The position numbers and the translations under genes are program-made. This document shows positions 1 to 8,552 of a DNA stretch of 64,000 nt, piece after piece. Within the stretch, counting starts at the first letter, position 1. Every line of letters starts with the position of its first letter. Origin of the DNA: Nocardiopsis ansamitocini (lineage in GTDB: Bacteria > Actinomycetota > Actinomycetes > Streptosporangiales > Streptosporangiaceae). Below the pieces are notes generated by a model. It ran no database searches and had not been told where the DNA came from. It saw only the letters and a list, made by a program, of their open reading frames with translations. Location: assembly GCF_030268225.1 (NCBI RefSeq), contig NZ_BSQG01000005.1, positions 1-64,000 on the forward strand, read 5' to 3'.

Positions 1-798
1 CTCACGCCATCGCCACCCACACGGGGCTGAGCGGCGGCGGTCCATCCCCGCGTGCGCGGGGCTCACGTCGACCGGTCGGTGTGCTGGCTCGGTTGTTCCG
101 GTCCATCCCCGCGTGCGCGGGGCTCACGCCATCGCCACCCACACGGGGCTGAGCGGCGGCGGTCCATCCCCGCGTGCGCGGGGCTCACGTCGACCGGTCG
201 GTGTGCTGGCTCGGTTGTTCCGGTCCATCCCCGCGTGCGCGGGGCTCACAAGGTCAACCCGACACCCGCGACCGCCCAATACGGTCCATCCCCGCGTGCG
301 CGGGGCTCACGCGCCGGTCATCTTGGCCCACAGGTAGGCGTCGGGTCCATCCCCGCGTGCGCGGGGCTCACGTGATGGCACCGTCGCGCACCATCTCCCC
401 CGCCGGTCCATCCCCGCGTGCGCGGGGCTCACCCCGACGGTCCTGTCGCGCCCACGGCCGGCGACGGTCCATCCCCGCGTGCGCGGGGCTCACCTCCTGA
501 CCGGGTCGCCCGCCTACGAGGACGCCGGTCCATCCCCGCGTGCGCGGGGCTCACATGAGCTGGGCATAGGCCCACCCGGTCATCTCCGGTCCATCCCCGC
601 GTGCGCGGGGCTCACACCAACCCCACCACCCGGCACGCAGCCCAAACCGGTCCATCCCCGCGTGCGCGGGGCTCACTCGTCGAAGGCCACGAGAAGGCGG
701 CCAGCCTCCGGTCCATCCCCGCGTGCGCGGGGCTCACCCGGCGGCCACCCGCCGCACCCTGATCGTGGCCGGTCCATCCCCGCGTGCGCGGGGCTCAC
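1..798 (-). CRISPR. Type I-E CRISPR array, leader-proximal end (13 full repeats plus a partial)
   Basis: Thirteen identical 28-base repeats start at 39, 100, 161 and every 61 bases up to 771. The last five bases of another repeat lie at 1-5, so the array continues beyond the window. All spacers are 33 bases. Read on the minus strand the repeat begins GTGAGCCCCGCGCACGC and ends GGGGATGGACC, with a GC-rich palindromic stem; this is the type I-E form common in actinobacteria. By analogy with E. coli, that orientation puts transcription leftward and the leader to the right of 798. The newest spacer should then be 738-770. Short open frames running through the array are repeat artefacts, not genes. 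Confidence 0.98.
6..249. repeat. Tandem 122-base duplication of two spacer-repeat units in the array
   Basis: Positions 6-127 and 128-249 are identical. Spacer 6-38 equals spacer 128-160, and spacer 67-99 equals spacer 189-221, giving the order A-B-A-B. The duplication is leader-distal, so it looks like recombination between repeats in older array material rather than repeated acquisition. More copies may lie left of the window. Confidence 0.97.
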
Positions 799-974
799 AG
801 TTAATGACCTGGCACTTTGCGGCGCGTTATCGTAATGAGATCTGTGGTTTCGGAACCCGGCCGGTCGCGGCAGATGACCGGATCGGGCCACCGTAGGGAA
901 AGTGCCTACGGCCTGTCCCCGGAAAGCCTAGCGTCGACGCACGGTCGGTGTACGGGGGATTCGGGGGCCATCGG
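799..974 (-). promoter_or_regulatory. Probable CRISPR leader and cas3 upstream region
   Basis: This gap separates the last CRISPR repeat from cas3. The part next to the repeat is less GC-rich than its surroundings (TTAATGACCTGGCACTTTG from about 801), as expected of a leader. It should hold the leftward array promoter and the rightward cas3 promoter. Its role is inferred from repeat orientation only; no promoter boxes were assigned. Confidence 0.5.
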
Positions 975-3881
975 ATGGCGGCGGACGACTGTTTCGGCGG
1001 GGAACCCGGGCAGGCAGTGGACCTGGCTCTCTGGGGCAAGGAACGCGGCCTCGACGGCGCCCGTTATCCGCTGCTGCACCACTGCCTGGACACCGCCGCT
1101 GCCGCCCTGGTGCTGTGGCGGGAGTACCTCTCCCCCGGCATGCGCGCGAACCTCGCCGCAGCGCTGACCGACCCGGCGGCCCCCGACAAGGACCGCGCGG
1201 GACGGACCATCGCCTTCTGGGCCGGGCTGCACGACCTCGGCAAACTGACCCATTCCTTCCAGAGCCAGGCCAAGGGCGTCGACCTGTCGGGGTACCCTCC
1301 CGAGCCGGACGGCGGCGAGGCCCGTCCCCACGCCACCGTGAGCGGGCACTGGCTGGCGGTGGCTCTAAAAACCCTCGGCTACGGCACGGGGCACCGCGAT
1401 CCCGCCCCGCTCGTGGCCCAACTGTTGAGCGGCCACCACGGCCGGTTCGCCGAACACCCCACGATCCACGCCACCGACCCGCTCGCCTCTCTCGGGTTCG
1501 CCCCCGGCCCGTGGGAGGAACAGCGACAGGCCCTGCTGGAGACCGTCTTCGCGGCACTCGACCGCCCCGGACAGCCCGACGCGCTGCCCGCCCCGGAAGC
1601 CACCGTCATCTGCGGCCTGGTGATCCTCGCCGACTGGCTGGTGAGCCAGCGCGGTTTCGTCCTGGCGCGCCTCGCCGACACGGCCGGTGCCGACGGCCCG
1701 CCCTCGCCGGCCGCGCACTTCGCGGCGTCGCTACAGCGGGTGCCGCGGCTCCTGGACGAGGCGGGGCTGCGTCCCATCACCGTCGCGCCCGCGACGTTCG
1801 CGGAATCCTTCCCGTTCATCACCACCCCCAACGGCCTCCAACGGTCACTCGCCGAGCACCTGCCCGCCCTGTGCGGGCAGGGCGGCCTGGTGCTGGTGAC
1901 CGCCCCCATGGGCGAGGGCAAGACCGAGGCGGCCCTGCACGCGGCCGACCTGCTGGGCGCGGCCACCGGCCGCCCGGGCCGCTACCTCGCGCTGCCCACG
2001 ATGGCCACCGCCGACCAGATGTACGGCCGGTTGAAGGAGTACGCGAACGCGCGGGCCGAACCGGCACCACCGGGTCGACCCTCCACCCTCGCGCTGCTGC
2101 ACGCCATGGCCTGGCTGAACCCCGAATACGTTCCCGACCACGAACTCCAGGTGTCCACGGTCCTCTCCTCGTCCGGGCCGGGAAGCGCCGACCGGTTCGC
2201 GGCCACCGACTGGCTGTTGGGCCCCAAACGCGGCCTCCTCGCGTCGTGGTCGGTGGGCACCGTCGACCAGGCCCTGATGGCGGCCCTGCGCGCCAAACAC
2301 ACCATGCTGCGCCTGTTCGGCCTGGCGCAGAAGGTGGTGATCGTCGACGAGGCGCACGCCGTCGACCCCTACATGCAGGTGCTGCTGGAGCGGTTGCTGC
2401 ACTGGCTGGGCCGGTTGGGGGTCCCCGTGGTGCTGCTGTCGGCGACGCTGCACCACCGCACGGCCAACTCCCTGGTCAAGGCGTACCTGTCGGGGTGCCC
2501 CGGCAAGAAGTGGCGCAGGAGCGACCCTGCGCCGGTGACGGCGCTGTCCTATCCCGGGTGGCTGCACGCCGCACCGTCGCGCGTGGTCACCACCAGCGGG
2601 GAACTGGAGCCGGGGCCCATTCCCGCCACCGAACGCGAACCGCTGACCGTGGAGCTCGCGGGCGTCCCCGTGCGCAACGGGCGCGCGGACCGCATCGGCG
2701 TCCTGAAGGCGCGGTTGGCGGGTCTGGTGGAGCAGGGCGGCTGTGCTGCCGTCGTGTGCACGACGGTGGCCGACTCCCAGGCCACCGTCGACGCGCTCGC
2801 CGAATGGTTCGCCGGACTGGGCGCGCGGGCACCCGAGCTGCGGCTGCTGCACGCGCGCTTCCCCAACCAGCAGCGCACCGCCATCACCGAGGAGATCACC
2901 GGCCGGTTCGGCAAGAACGGTCCGGCCAAGGGCCTGCGTCCGGGGCTGCCCGGCCAGCCGCGCGGCTACGTCCTGGTCGCCACCCAGGTCGTCGAGCAGT
3001 CACTGGACCTCGATCTGGACCTGCTCATCACCGACATCGCCCCGATCTCCCTGCTGTTGCAGCGGGCCGGGCGGTGCTGGCGCCACCAGCACCTGGGGAC
3101 CGTCACCCGCCCTGCGTGGGCGGACCGGCCGCGGATGGTGGTGCTGGTGCCCGAGAAAGCCTCGGCCGCCGGGCGGGAGGACGCCGAAGACGGCGCCTTC
3201 CCCATGGGGTGGCGCGCGGTCTACCCGGTGTCGCTGCTGAAACGCACCCGCGCGATGCTGCGGCGCCGCGGCACCGATCCCGTGCGCATCCCCGAGGACG
3301 TGCAGGCGCTGGTGGACGACGTCTACGACGACGAGACGCTGGCCGCGGACGTGGAGGCCGACGTGGCGGCCGACGACGTCGCGCGGCTGGGCGCGGAGAT
3401 GGCGCTGCGCACCCTGGCCAAGAACGTCGTGGTGCCCGAGCCGAGGGACATGGGCCGCGACCTCATCGGTATGACGAAGTTCGAGATCGACCTCAGCGAG
3501 CACCTGCTGGCCACGCGCTTCGGCGCGGGTTCGGTCCGGGTGCTGTGCTGTTACGTGGACACGCGGGGCGGACGCTGGCTCGATCGCGGGTGCGGCGCGC
3601 AGCCGCTGCCGGAGGTCGGGGAGGAGAAGGACGGCTCGTTCTCCAGGAAGCAACTGCGCGCGGTGATGGCGCAGACCATTCCGGTGCGCGCGGACTCCTG
3701 GTACGGGCAGGCCCTGCCCGAGGGCAACCGTCCCCCGGACGCGTGGGCGGAGTCCTTCCACCTGCGCGACCTGGTGCTGTTGCCACACCGGGTGAACCCC
3801 GACGGCAGCGTCGAGCCCGCCGAGTTGGGCGGCCGGTCGTGGCTGCTGGACCCGCTCAAGGGTCTGGTCGTCGAGAAGTGA
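975..3881 (+). CDS. cas3: CRISPR-associated helicase/nuclease Cas3 (type I-E)
   Basis: Cas3 is recruited by Cascade to the target R-loop, where it nicks and degrades DNA. Visible in order are an N-terminal HD nuclease domain (HH at 35-36, GLHDLGK with HD at 86-87), a Walker A motif (GEGKT near 313), a DEAH box (458-461), SATL, and a C-terminal helicase motif with QRAGRCWR. The length of about 968 residues suits the family. I chose ATG 975, which follows a G-rich stretch; GTG 948 in the same frame lacks a ribosome site. No casA-E, cas1 or cas2 lies to the right, so partners must be left of the array or elsewhere. The gene runs convergent to the enediyne membrane operon, with a strong hairpin between them. 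Confidence 0.95.
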   Translation: MAADDCFGGEPGQAVDLALWGKERGLDGARYPLLHHCLDTAAAALVLWREYLSPGMRANLAAALTDPAAPDKDRAGRTIAFWAGLHDLGKLTHSFQSQAKGVDLSGYPPEPDGGEARPHATVSGHWLAVALKTLGYGTGHRDPAPLVAQLLSGHHGRFAEHPTIHATDPLASLGFAPGPWEEQRQALLETVFAALDRPGQPDALPAPEATVICGLVILADWLVSQRGFVLARLADTAGADGPPSPAAHFAASLQRVPRLLDEAGLRPITVAPATFAESFPFITTPNGLQRSLAEHLPALCGQGGLVLVTAPMGEGKTEAALHAADLLGAATGRPGRYLALPTMATADQMYGRLKEYANARAEPAPPGRPSTLALLHAMAWLNPEYVPDHELQVSTVLSSSGPGSADRFAATDWLLGPKRGLLASWSVGTVDQALMAALRAKHTMLRLFGLAQKVVIVDEAHAVDPYMQVLLERLLHWLGRLGVPVVLLSATLHHRTANSLVKAYLSGCPGKKWRRSDPAPVTALSYPGWLHAAPSRVVTTSGELEPGPIPATEREPLTVELAGVPVRNGRADRIGVLKARLAGLVEQGGCAAVVCTTVADSQATVDALAEWFAGLGARAPELRLLHARFPNQQRTAITEEITGRFGKNGPAKGLRPGLPGQPRGYVLVATQVVEQSLDLDLDLLITDIAPISLLLQRAGRCWRHQHLGTVTRPAWADRPRMVVLVPEKASAAGREDAEDGAFPMGWRAVYPVSLLKRTRAMLRRRGTDPVRIPEDVQALVDDVYDDETLAADVEADVAADDVARLGAEMALRTLAKNVVVPEPRDMGRDLIGMTKFEIDLSEHLLATRFGAGSVRVLCCYVDTRGGRWLDRGCGAQPLPEVGEEKDGSFSRKQLRAVMAQTIPVRADSWYGQALPEGNRPPDAWAESFHLRDLVLLPHRVNPDGSVEPAELGGRSWLLDPLKGLVVEK

Positions 3882-4014
3882 ACGGCTCCGGCCCGGCCGG
3901 GGCGAGGAGTCTCGACGCCGGAGAGTCGGTCCCCGGCTGCTCTCCTGGCGATGCCCCGGGCGCCTTGCACGGAATCGGAACGGTCCGAGAAGGTCGGGCG
4001 GCAGTGCGCACTCC

Positions 4015-4064
4015 GGGCAGCCGTGGTGCGGATCGTGTCTGCTCGATCCGCACCACGGCTGCCC
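4015..4064. terminator. Perfect 20-bp hairpin between convergent cas3 and the membrane operon
   Basis: GGGCAGCCGTGGTGCGGATC (4015-4034) is followed by a 10-base loop and its exact reverse complement (4045-4064). It lies about 130 bases after cas3 and 55 bases after the stop of the opposing gene, so it probably terminates both. There is no strong T-run, which is usual for actinomycete hairpins. Confidence 0.75.
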
Positions 4065-4119
4065 GCGGGTCAGGCGTCGCGGTCGTGGGGGGCGACGTGG
4101 AGTGCTCCGGGCACGAGGA

Positions 4120-4659
4120 TCACCGTCCTTCCTCGGCTGTGGGTCCCTCCTTCCCGGGGCCGTAGTGGTGGACGGTGTCGTTCTCGGGGGGTCGGCCGCC
4201 ACCCCGGAGCAGCCGGGCCCGCACCAGGTTGGTCGTGGACGCGGTCGCCAGGGCGAGCCCCGCGAGGAGCAGCCCGGCGGTGAACATCCACTCGCGGGAG
4301 CCCTCCGGGCCGTAGACGCGGTTGGGTGCGCCGATGTCCACGGCCCGGGTGTCCTGGTCGATCACGCAGGTGGCGCGGTCGGCGCCGTAGAGGTAGACGT
4401 CGTCGCGCGGGGCGGCGCCGTCGTCCGCGGTGTAGGTGCCGTAGCAGGTGCAGGACTCGTGTCCGGGGTGCTGGATGCAGGCGAGGCTGGCGGCGGTGAA
4501 GGTGCCGGGCGCCCCGTCGGCGGTGGCGGCACGGATTCCGCGGTCGAGGTTGGAGACGGCCAGGTACACCAGGAGCAGCGCGAGCGTCAACAGGGCGAGG
4601 TTGAAGGCCGGGGAAGGGCCTCTCCGTCGGCTGCCGGCGCCCGCGCGCTGCCCGGTCAT
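4120..4659 (-). CDS. Small two-TM membrane protein with a cysteine-bearing outer loop, last gene of the unbV-unbU operon
   Basis: I do not recognise this 179-residue protein as a named family. It has a basic N-terminus, a hydrophobic helix at about 18-36 (SPAFNLALLTLALLLVYLAV), a polar central segment, and a second helix at about 125-142. The central segment carries four cysteines (61, 70, 72, 98), two of them in a CTC pair, so a disulfide or redox role outside the membrane is possible. Its ATG overlaps the TGA of the upstream gene (ATGA, 4656-4659), so the two are translationally coupled. Operon position after unbV and unbU suggests a part in enediyne core formation, export or self-protection. 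That is inference from context. Confidence 0.8.
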   Translation of the reverse strand: MTGQRAGAGSRRRGPSPAFNLALLTLALLLVYLAVSNLDRGIRAATADGAPGTFTAASLACIQHPGHESCTCYGTYTADDGAAPRDDVYLYGADRATCVIDQDTRAVDIGAPNRVYGPEGSREWMFTAGLLLAGLALATASTTNLVRARLLRGGGRPPENDTVHHYGPGKEGPTAEEGR

Positions 4660-5237
4660 CGTGTCAGCGCCTCGGAGCGGTCGCCGCACCCGCAGGTGGC
4701 CGACTCCCGTTCGGCCTTGTTGGGACGGGTGTGCAAGTACATGGCCACGACCATCGGGGCGAACACGATCGCGTTGTAGAAGAGGTGGAGTTCCACCCGC
4801 GGGATGACCATCTGGAGGATGCTCATGGGGGCGTCGCCGCCGCCGAGGTTGCGGCCGACCAGCGCCTGCAAAAGCAGGAGCAGGTGCTCGAAGTGGTGCC
4901 ACACCTGGATTCCGGTGGAGATCTTCCACCAGGTCCGCGAACGGCCGGTGAACCCGGGAAGCAGCATGAACAACCCGATGAGCATGATGAGCGCGTAGCC
5001 GTAGTGCATCCACTCGGAGGTGACCAGCCACGGGAAGGGGATGCCGAGGACACCGCGGGCCTCGGGGATCGGCCAGTCGAGGACGTAGACCTGGATCGCC
5101 TGGACGATGTGTTCGGCCCAGTGGGCCACCACGATCACCATGAACAGTTGCAGGGCAACGCGGTGGCCGCTGGAGTTGATCCGGTTCAGGCCGCGGCGGT
5201 AGCGGCCCGGGGTGGAGGAGGGAGTACGTGTCGCCAT
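4656..5237 (-). CDS. Histidine-rich four-TM membrane protein, third gene of the unbV-unbU operon
   Basis: A 193-residue integral membrane protein of no family I can name. Four hydrophobic helices lie at about 27-50, 72-95, 105-128 and 143-167. Each carries histidines at or near the helix: H39 and H43 (HWAEH), H78 (EWMHYG), H114/H115/H118 (WHHFEH) and H151 (ELHLFYN). This pattern recalls heme- or metal-binding membrane proteins. The C-terminus ends with a CGC pair at about 182-184. The gene begins 57 bases after unbU and overlaps the next gene by ATGA. With RnfD-like UnbU and exported UnbV beside it, a membrane redox complex is a reasonable guess. No catalytic role is shown. Confidence 0.85.
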   Translation of the reverse strand: MATRTPSSTPGRYRRGLNRINSSGHRVALQLFMVIVVAHWAEHIVQAIQVYVLDWPIPEARGVLGIPFPWLVTSEWMHYGYALIMLIGLFMLLPGFTGRSRTWWKISTGIQVWHHFEHLLLLLQALVGRNLGGGDAPMSILQMVIPRVELHLFYNAIVFAPMVVAMYLHTRPNKAERESATCGCGDRSEALTR

Positions 5238-5294
5238 GGGGCTGGACTCCTCGGTTCGTCGGTCCGTCGGTTGCGGAGGTGGGGGCCGGGCGGG

Positions 5295-6314
5295 TTATGA
5301 GGTGGAGGGCGCGGGCGCCGCGGGTGCCGCCGGGGCGTCCGCTCCCCCGCCTCGGGAGGCGAACCACGGGGTGACCAGCAGGACCAGGCCGCGCAGCATG
5401 CAGGTGATGACCAGCGCGAAGAACAGGCCGAACACCACGTGGAACGACACGAGCAGTCCGTAGACGGCGGCTGTGGTGAAGCCGAAGACCATTTGGTTGC
5501 GGTGCTTGGAGGGGGTCGTGCCGGGGTCGGTGATCATGTAGTTGGTGAACAGGATGAAGGCCACCCCGCTCATCGGCAGCAGCGCGGCGACGAGGGCGTG
5601 GTCCAGGATCAGCCAGCGCAGGACGGCCTGGGCGGCGAACCCGGTGACCCAGGCCATGATGAGCGGCCAGCGGCCGGTGAGCCGGGCGTTGAGCATGGTG
5701 CCGGCCATGAGGATGCCCAGCGGGATGAGCCAGTCGATGGTGCCGGTGGAGTTGTTGGTGAAGTGGTAGGGCGGGGAGATGCCCACCCACGGGAACATCG
5801 CCAGCGTGACGGCGATGCCGAGGTTGGAGGGGTTGAGGAAGTGCCGTTTCTTGCCGCGCACCGTGAGCCGGAAGAGGTACTTGCTGCTGACCGCGATGGT
5901 GACCGCGAACAGGTAGGGCCACAGCGACTCGTTGCCCCACAGCAGCAGCGCGCAGGCCAGGCCCGCGATGTGCGTGGGCAGCAGGTGGTCGATGAGGCGC
6001 TGTCGGCCGCCCGCGTAACCGGGGGTGCGGCCGGCGGCCTTGGCGTCCAGGGTCTCCAGGATCAGGTCGAGGGCGTAGCCCACGAGCACGGCCACGATGG
6101 GAGTGATCGGGGACTGCTCGAAGCCGAGGAAGAGGTGGCCGATCACCGTGAAGACGGTGATGGAGGTCGCGAACATGCGCAGCGCCATGATGCGCTTGTC
6201 CTTGGGCGGCGCGGCGGCCGCGGGCGGCTCCTGGCCGGGAGGGGCGGGCCGGGCGGCAGGATCATCCGGACGTTCGGTGGCGTGCTGGATCCCGCCTGGT
6301 TGAGTCGTCGTCAT
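5295..6314 (-). CDS. unbU: Enediyne biosynthesis protein UnbU (E5), RnfD/NqrB-like membrane protein
   Basis: A conserved member of the enediyne warhead cassette. The 339-residue protein has a Pro/Ala-rich cytoplasmic N-terminus of about 45 residues, then eight or more hydrophobic helices, and a Pro/Ala-rich tail. Motifs HFLNPSNLGIA and MITDPGTTPSKHRNQ match the RnfD/NqrB membrane fold, which binds flavin in respiratory complexes. Whether UnbU binds flavin is unknown. Its exact role in enediynes is unresolved in the literature I know; transport or membrane redox chemistry have been considered. Its ATG overlaps the unbV stop (ATGA, 6311-6314), so the two proteins are likely made in step. Confidence 0.93.
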   Translation of the reverse strand: MTTTQPGGIQHATERPDDPAARPAPPGQEPPAAAAPPKDKRIMALRMFATSITVFTVIGHLFLGFEQSPITPIVAVLVGYALDLILETLDAKAAGRTPGYAGGRQRLIDHLLPTHIAGLACALLLWGNESLWPYLFAVTIAVSSKYLFRLTVRGKKRHFLNPSNLGIAVTLAMFPWVGISPPYHFTNNSTGTIDWLIPLGILMAGTMLNARLTGRWPLIMAWVTGFAAQAVLRWLILDHALVAALLPMSGVAFILFTNYMITDPGTTPSKHRNQMVFGFTTAAVYGLLVSFHVVFGLFFALVITCMLRGLVLLVTPWFASRGGGADAPAAPAAPAPSTS

Positions 6315-8215
6315 CGCAGGACCGCCGTTCCGTCATCGTTGAGTTCGACCGTGCTCGGACCGGGGCTCAGTTCGAGTTCGGCCGAGCGGATACCGCCCTC
6401 GGTCAGCCACTCGACGGTGACCGGGAGGTCGCCCGTGGCGGGTGCGGCTAGGTAGAGGATGTCGTCGGAGACCCCCACGTGGCCGTTGGCGGGGTAGAGC
6501 TGGCGGGTCTGGACGGGTACGTCGTCCCCGGCGGAGACGACCCGCGCCCCGAGGGCGGGACGGTGGGCGTCGCCGACCGCGGCCGGGCGCAGCAGGCGCA
6601 GACAGATGCCGGGGGCCGCGTCGGGGGCCTCGTTGATGAGAACCCGGGAGTCCTGCCACTGGTTGGCCAGGACCGCGTCGAGCAGTCCGTCGCCGTTGAC
6701 GTCGCCGAAGGCGTAGGCGCGGCTGACGTCGGGCTCGGCCAGTCCCAGAGGGGCGGCGAGGTCGGCGTAGCGTCCCTCGGGACCGCGCACCCAGAAGGGG
6801 TTGGTCTCGCTGCCGGAGACGTCGTCGCCGGTCTGGAAGTTGGTCCAGGCCCACGGGTACTTCAGGAGCTCGTCGTTGCCCATGGCGATCTCCTGAAGCT
6901 CTGGCCAGCGGTCGGTGTCCCCCGACAAAAAGCCGGTGGCCTGGAAGAGCTCGTCGACGCCGTCGTTGTTGAAGTCCCCGGCCTTGACGTCCCAGGACCA
7001 GCCGCTGCGGGACAGCCCCAACGACTCGCTCTCGTCGTGGTAGGGGATGGTGTCGTCGAGGAGCTCGGAGCCGTCCCCGGTGGGCACGAACGCGAAGTTG
7101 CTTTCGTGCAGGGCGTAGGGGGAGGTGATGTTGCTGACCACGATGGTGGGCAGTTCGGCGCCGTCGGTGTAGGTGAAGGCCACCCCCATCCCCTTGAACG
7201 ACCCGTTGCCCACCACCTTGGACTTGGGCACGGTGATGTCGCGTTCGCCCTTGAGGAGCTTCAGGCGCAGCTGGCCGGGGCTCGAATGGTTGACCAGGAA
7301 GCTGTCGTTGCCGAAGTCGTTGCCGAGGTAGATCTCGGGCAGCGCGTCGTCGGTGAGGTCCTGGAACCCGATGGCCAGCGTCCAGGCGGTGGACGCCTTC
7401 TCCGGCAGTGCGTCGCTGGCGTCCACCAGTACCGGGACTTCGTCGGCCTCGCCGGTGGGCTCGGTCAGATAGACCTTGTTGGTGCCGGCGTTGCGGGCCA
7501 GGCCCATGCTCTGCTGCATCTCCATGCGGGTGTCGTCGTCGGCCTCGGGGTCGAGGACGCGGGCGCCGTCGGGGAAGTAGTTGCCGATCAGGATGTCGAG
7601 GTGGCCGTCTCCGTCGAGGTCGCCGACGTTGGCGGCCGTGGAGTTCCACACCTGCACGGGCTCGACCAGCTCGTGGGGGGTGAAGTTCGCGGCGTCGGGG
7701 GTCGCGCCGGGACCCTCGGTGTTCATGAACAGCACCGGTGAGCGGCCCCAGTAGTAGACGAGGAGGTCGGTGTCGCCGTCCTCGTCGTAGTCGGCGGGCA
7801 CACACCCCATGGGCGCCATGGTGTGGTCGTAGGGCAGCCCTTCGGGCAGGAGTTCGACCACCGGGTAGTCGGGGGCGCCGCTGCCGGGGACCGAGCGCAG
7901 GGTGACACTGTCGTCGCGCGGGTCGATGAGGCAAGCGTCGGTGGGGCGGCCCATGTCGCGCAGGTCGGTCAGGGCGACTCCGGCGCCCACTGCCGAGATC
8001 CAGCCGCGGAAGTGCTCCAGGGCCGGGGCGACCTCGCGCTCCGAGCGAGCCCCGGGCGGCTCGGAGTTGAGGTCGAGGACGTCGAAACCGTAAGGGGCGG
8101 CGCGCGTCGTCTGCTCGGCCTCACTGAGTGACGGCCGGATGGTCATCAGCCCCATCGTGGTTATGACGGCGAGCGCCACGATGACCGTGGCACCTCGGAA
8201 CAATAGCCGCATCAT
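6311..8215 (-). CDS. unbV: Enediyne biosynthesis protein UnbV (E4), exported FG-GAP/ASPIC-type protein
   Basis: A hallmark gene of enediyne clusters, about 634 residues, the usual family size. The N-terminus MMRLLFRGATVIVALAVITT is a signal peptide or anchor, so the protein should act outside the membrane. At least five FG-GAP calcium-binding turns follow: DYDEDGDTD (about 142-150), DLDGDGHLD, DLTDDALPE, DFNNDGVDE and DVNGDGLLD, giving a beta-propeller. The C-terminal part resembles the ASPIC/UnbV domain. The upstream AGGA spaces better to the second ATG (8212) than to the first (8215). It is the first gene of a four-gene membrane operon. Its biochemical role in warhead formation is not established. 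Confidence 0.94.
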   Translation of the reverse strand: MMRLLFRGATVIVALAVITTMGLMTIRPSLSEAEQTTRAAPYGFDVLDLNSEPPGARSEREVAPALEHFRGWISAVGAGVALTDLRDMGRPTDACLIDPRDDSVTLRSVPGSGAPDYPVVELLPEGLPYDHTMAPMGCVPADYDEDGDTDLLVYYWGRSPVLFMNTEGPGATPDAANFTPHELVEPVQVWNSTAANVGDLDGDGHLDILIGNYFPDGARVLDPEADDDTRMEMQQSMGLARNAGTNKVYLTEPTGEADEVPVLVDASDALPEKASTAWTLAIGFQDLTDDALPEIYLGNDFGNDSFLVNHSSPGQLRLKLLKGERDITVPKSKVVGNGSFKGMGVAFTYTDGAELPTIVVSNITSPYALHESNFAFVPTGDGSELLDDTIPYHDESESLGLSRSGWSWDVKAGDFNNDGVDELFQATGFLSGDTDRWPELQEIAMGNDELLKYPWAWTNFQTGDDVSGSETNPFWVRGPEGRYADLAAPLGLAEPDVSRAYAFGDVNGDGLLDAVLANQWQDSRVLINEAPDAAPGICLRLLRPAAVGDAHRPALGARVVSAGDDVPVQTRQLYPANGHVGVSDDILYLAAPATGDLPVTVEWLTEGGIRSAELELSPGPSTVELNDDGTAVLR

Positions 8216-8552
8216 TATTCCTAGAACGTAGTCGCGTGTAGTGGTCGACGATCGCCCCGCAGAACCCGTCTCCCCGAAAATGGCGAGGATCGCTTTTTGG
8301 GCAGCCCACGGGAGGCACTCTTGACGAAGAGGGGGAATCTTTTCGGCTTGCGTCGGCGATGACCCCGGCCTGATCTCGATCGATCGACTGGATCAGCCAG
8401 GAGGCCGATGAAGGAAGAACGACACCAATGGCAGGGAGCCGCACAATTGCACCGCGATAAAAATTGCAGGACGAACAGGTCCGACAAACCCGCTGAAAGG
8501 GTGTCCGGCCGCCCGATGGCTTCTCCCGGTCAGCGGGCGGCCGGTCCCTGCC
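8216..8552. promoter_or_regulatory. Non-coding region upstream of unbV
   Basis: This 337-base gap lies between the unbV start and the stop of the upstream same-strand gene. The unbV-proximal part is less GC-rich and should carry the operon promoter; the distal part holds the hairpin at 8505-8544. I saw no coding sequence in it. Confidence 0.5.
8505..8544 (-). terminator. Hairpin terminator after the class D flavin monooxygenase
   Basis: CCGGCCGCCCG (8505-8515) pairs with CGGGCGGCCGG (8534-8544) across an 18-base loop. It starts a few bases past the stop codon at 8553, in the right place to end that transcript before the unbV promoter. Confidence 0.6.

Noticed and set aside
6-770. Self-targeting spacers against genes in the window
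   Set aside because: By eye I found no spacer with more than short partial matches elsewhere in the window. A computed search would be needed to exclude it.
52-835. Several overlapping reading frames of about 70-120 codons in the CRISPR region
   Set aside because: They arise because the 61-base period and GC-rich repeats lack stops. Their translations simply repeat the CRISPR unit.
1115-4165. A 1016-codon frame overlapping cas3 in another frame
   Set aside because: Its translation is Arg/Pro/Gly-rich with no motifs, whereas the cas3 frame has HD, Walker A and DEAH motifs. GC-rich codon bias explains the open shadow frame; many similar ones across the window were left out.
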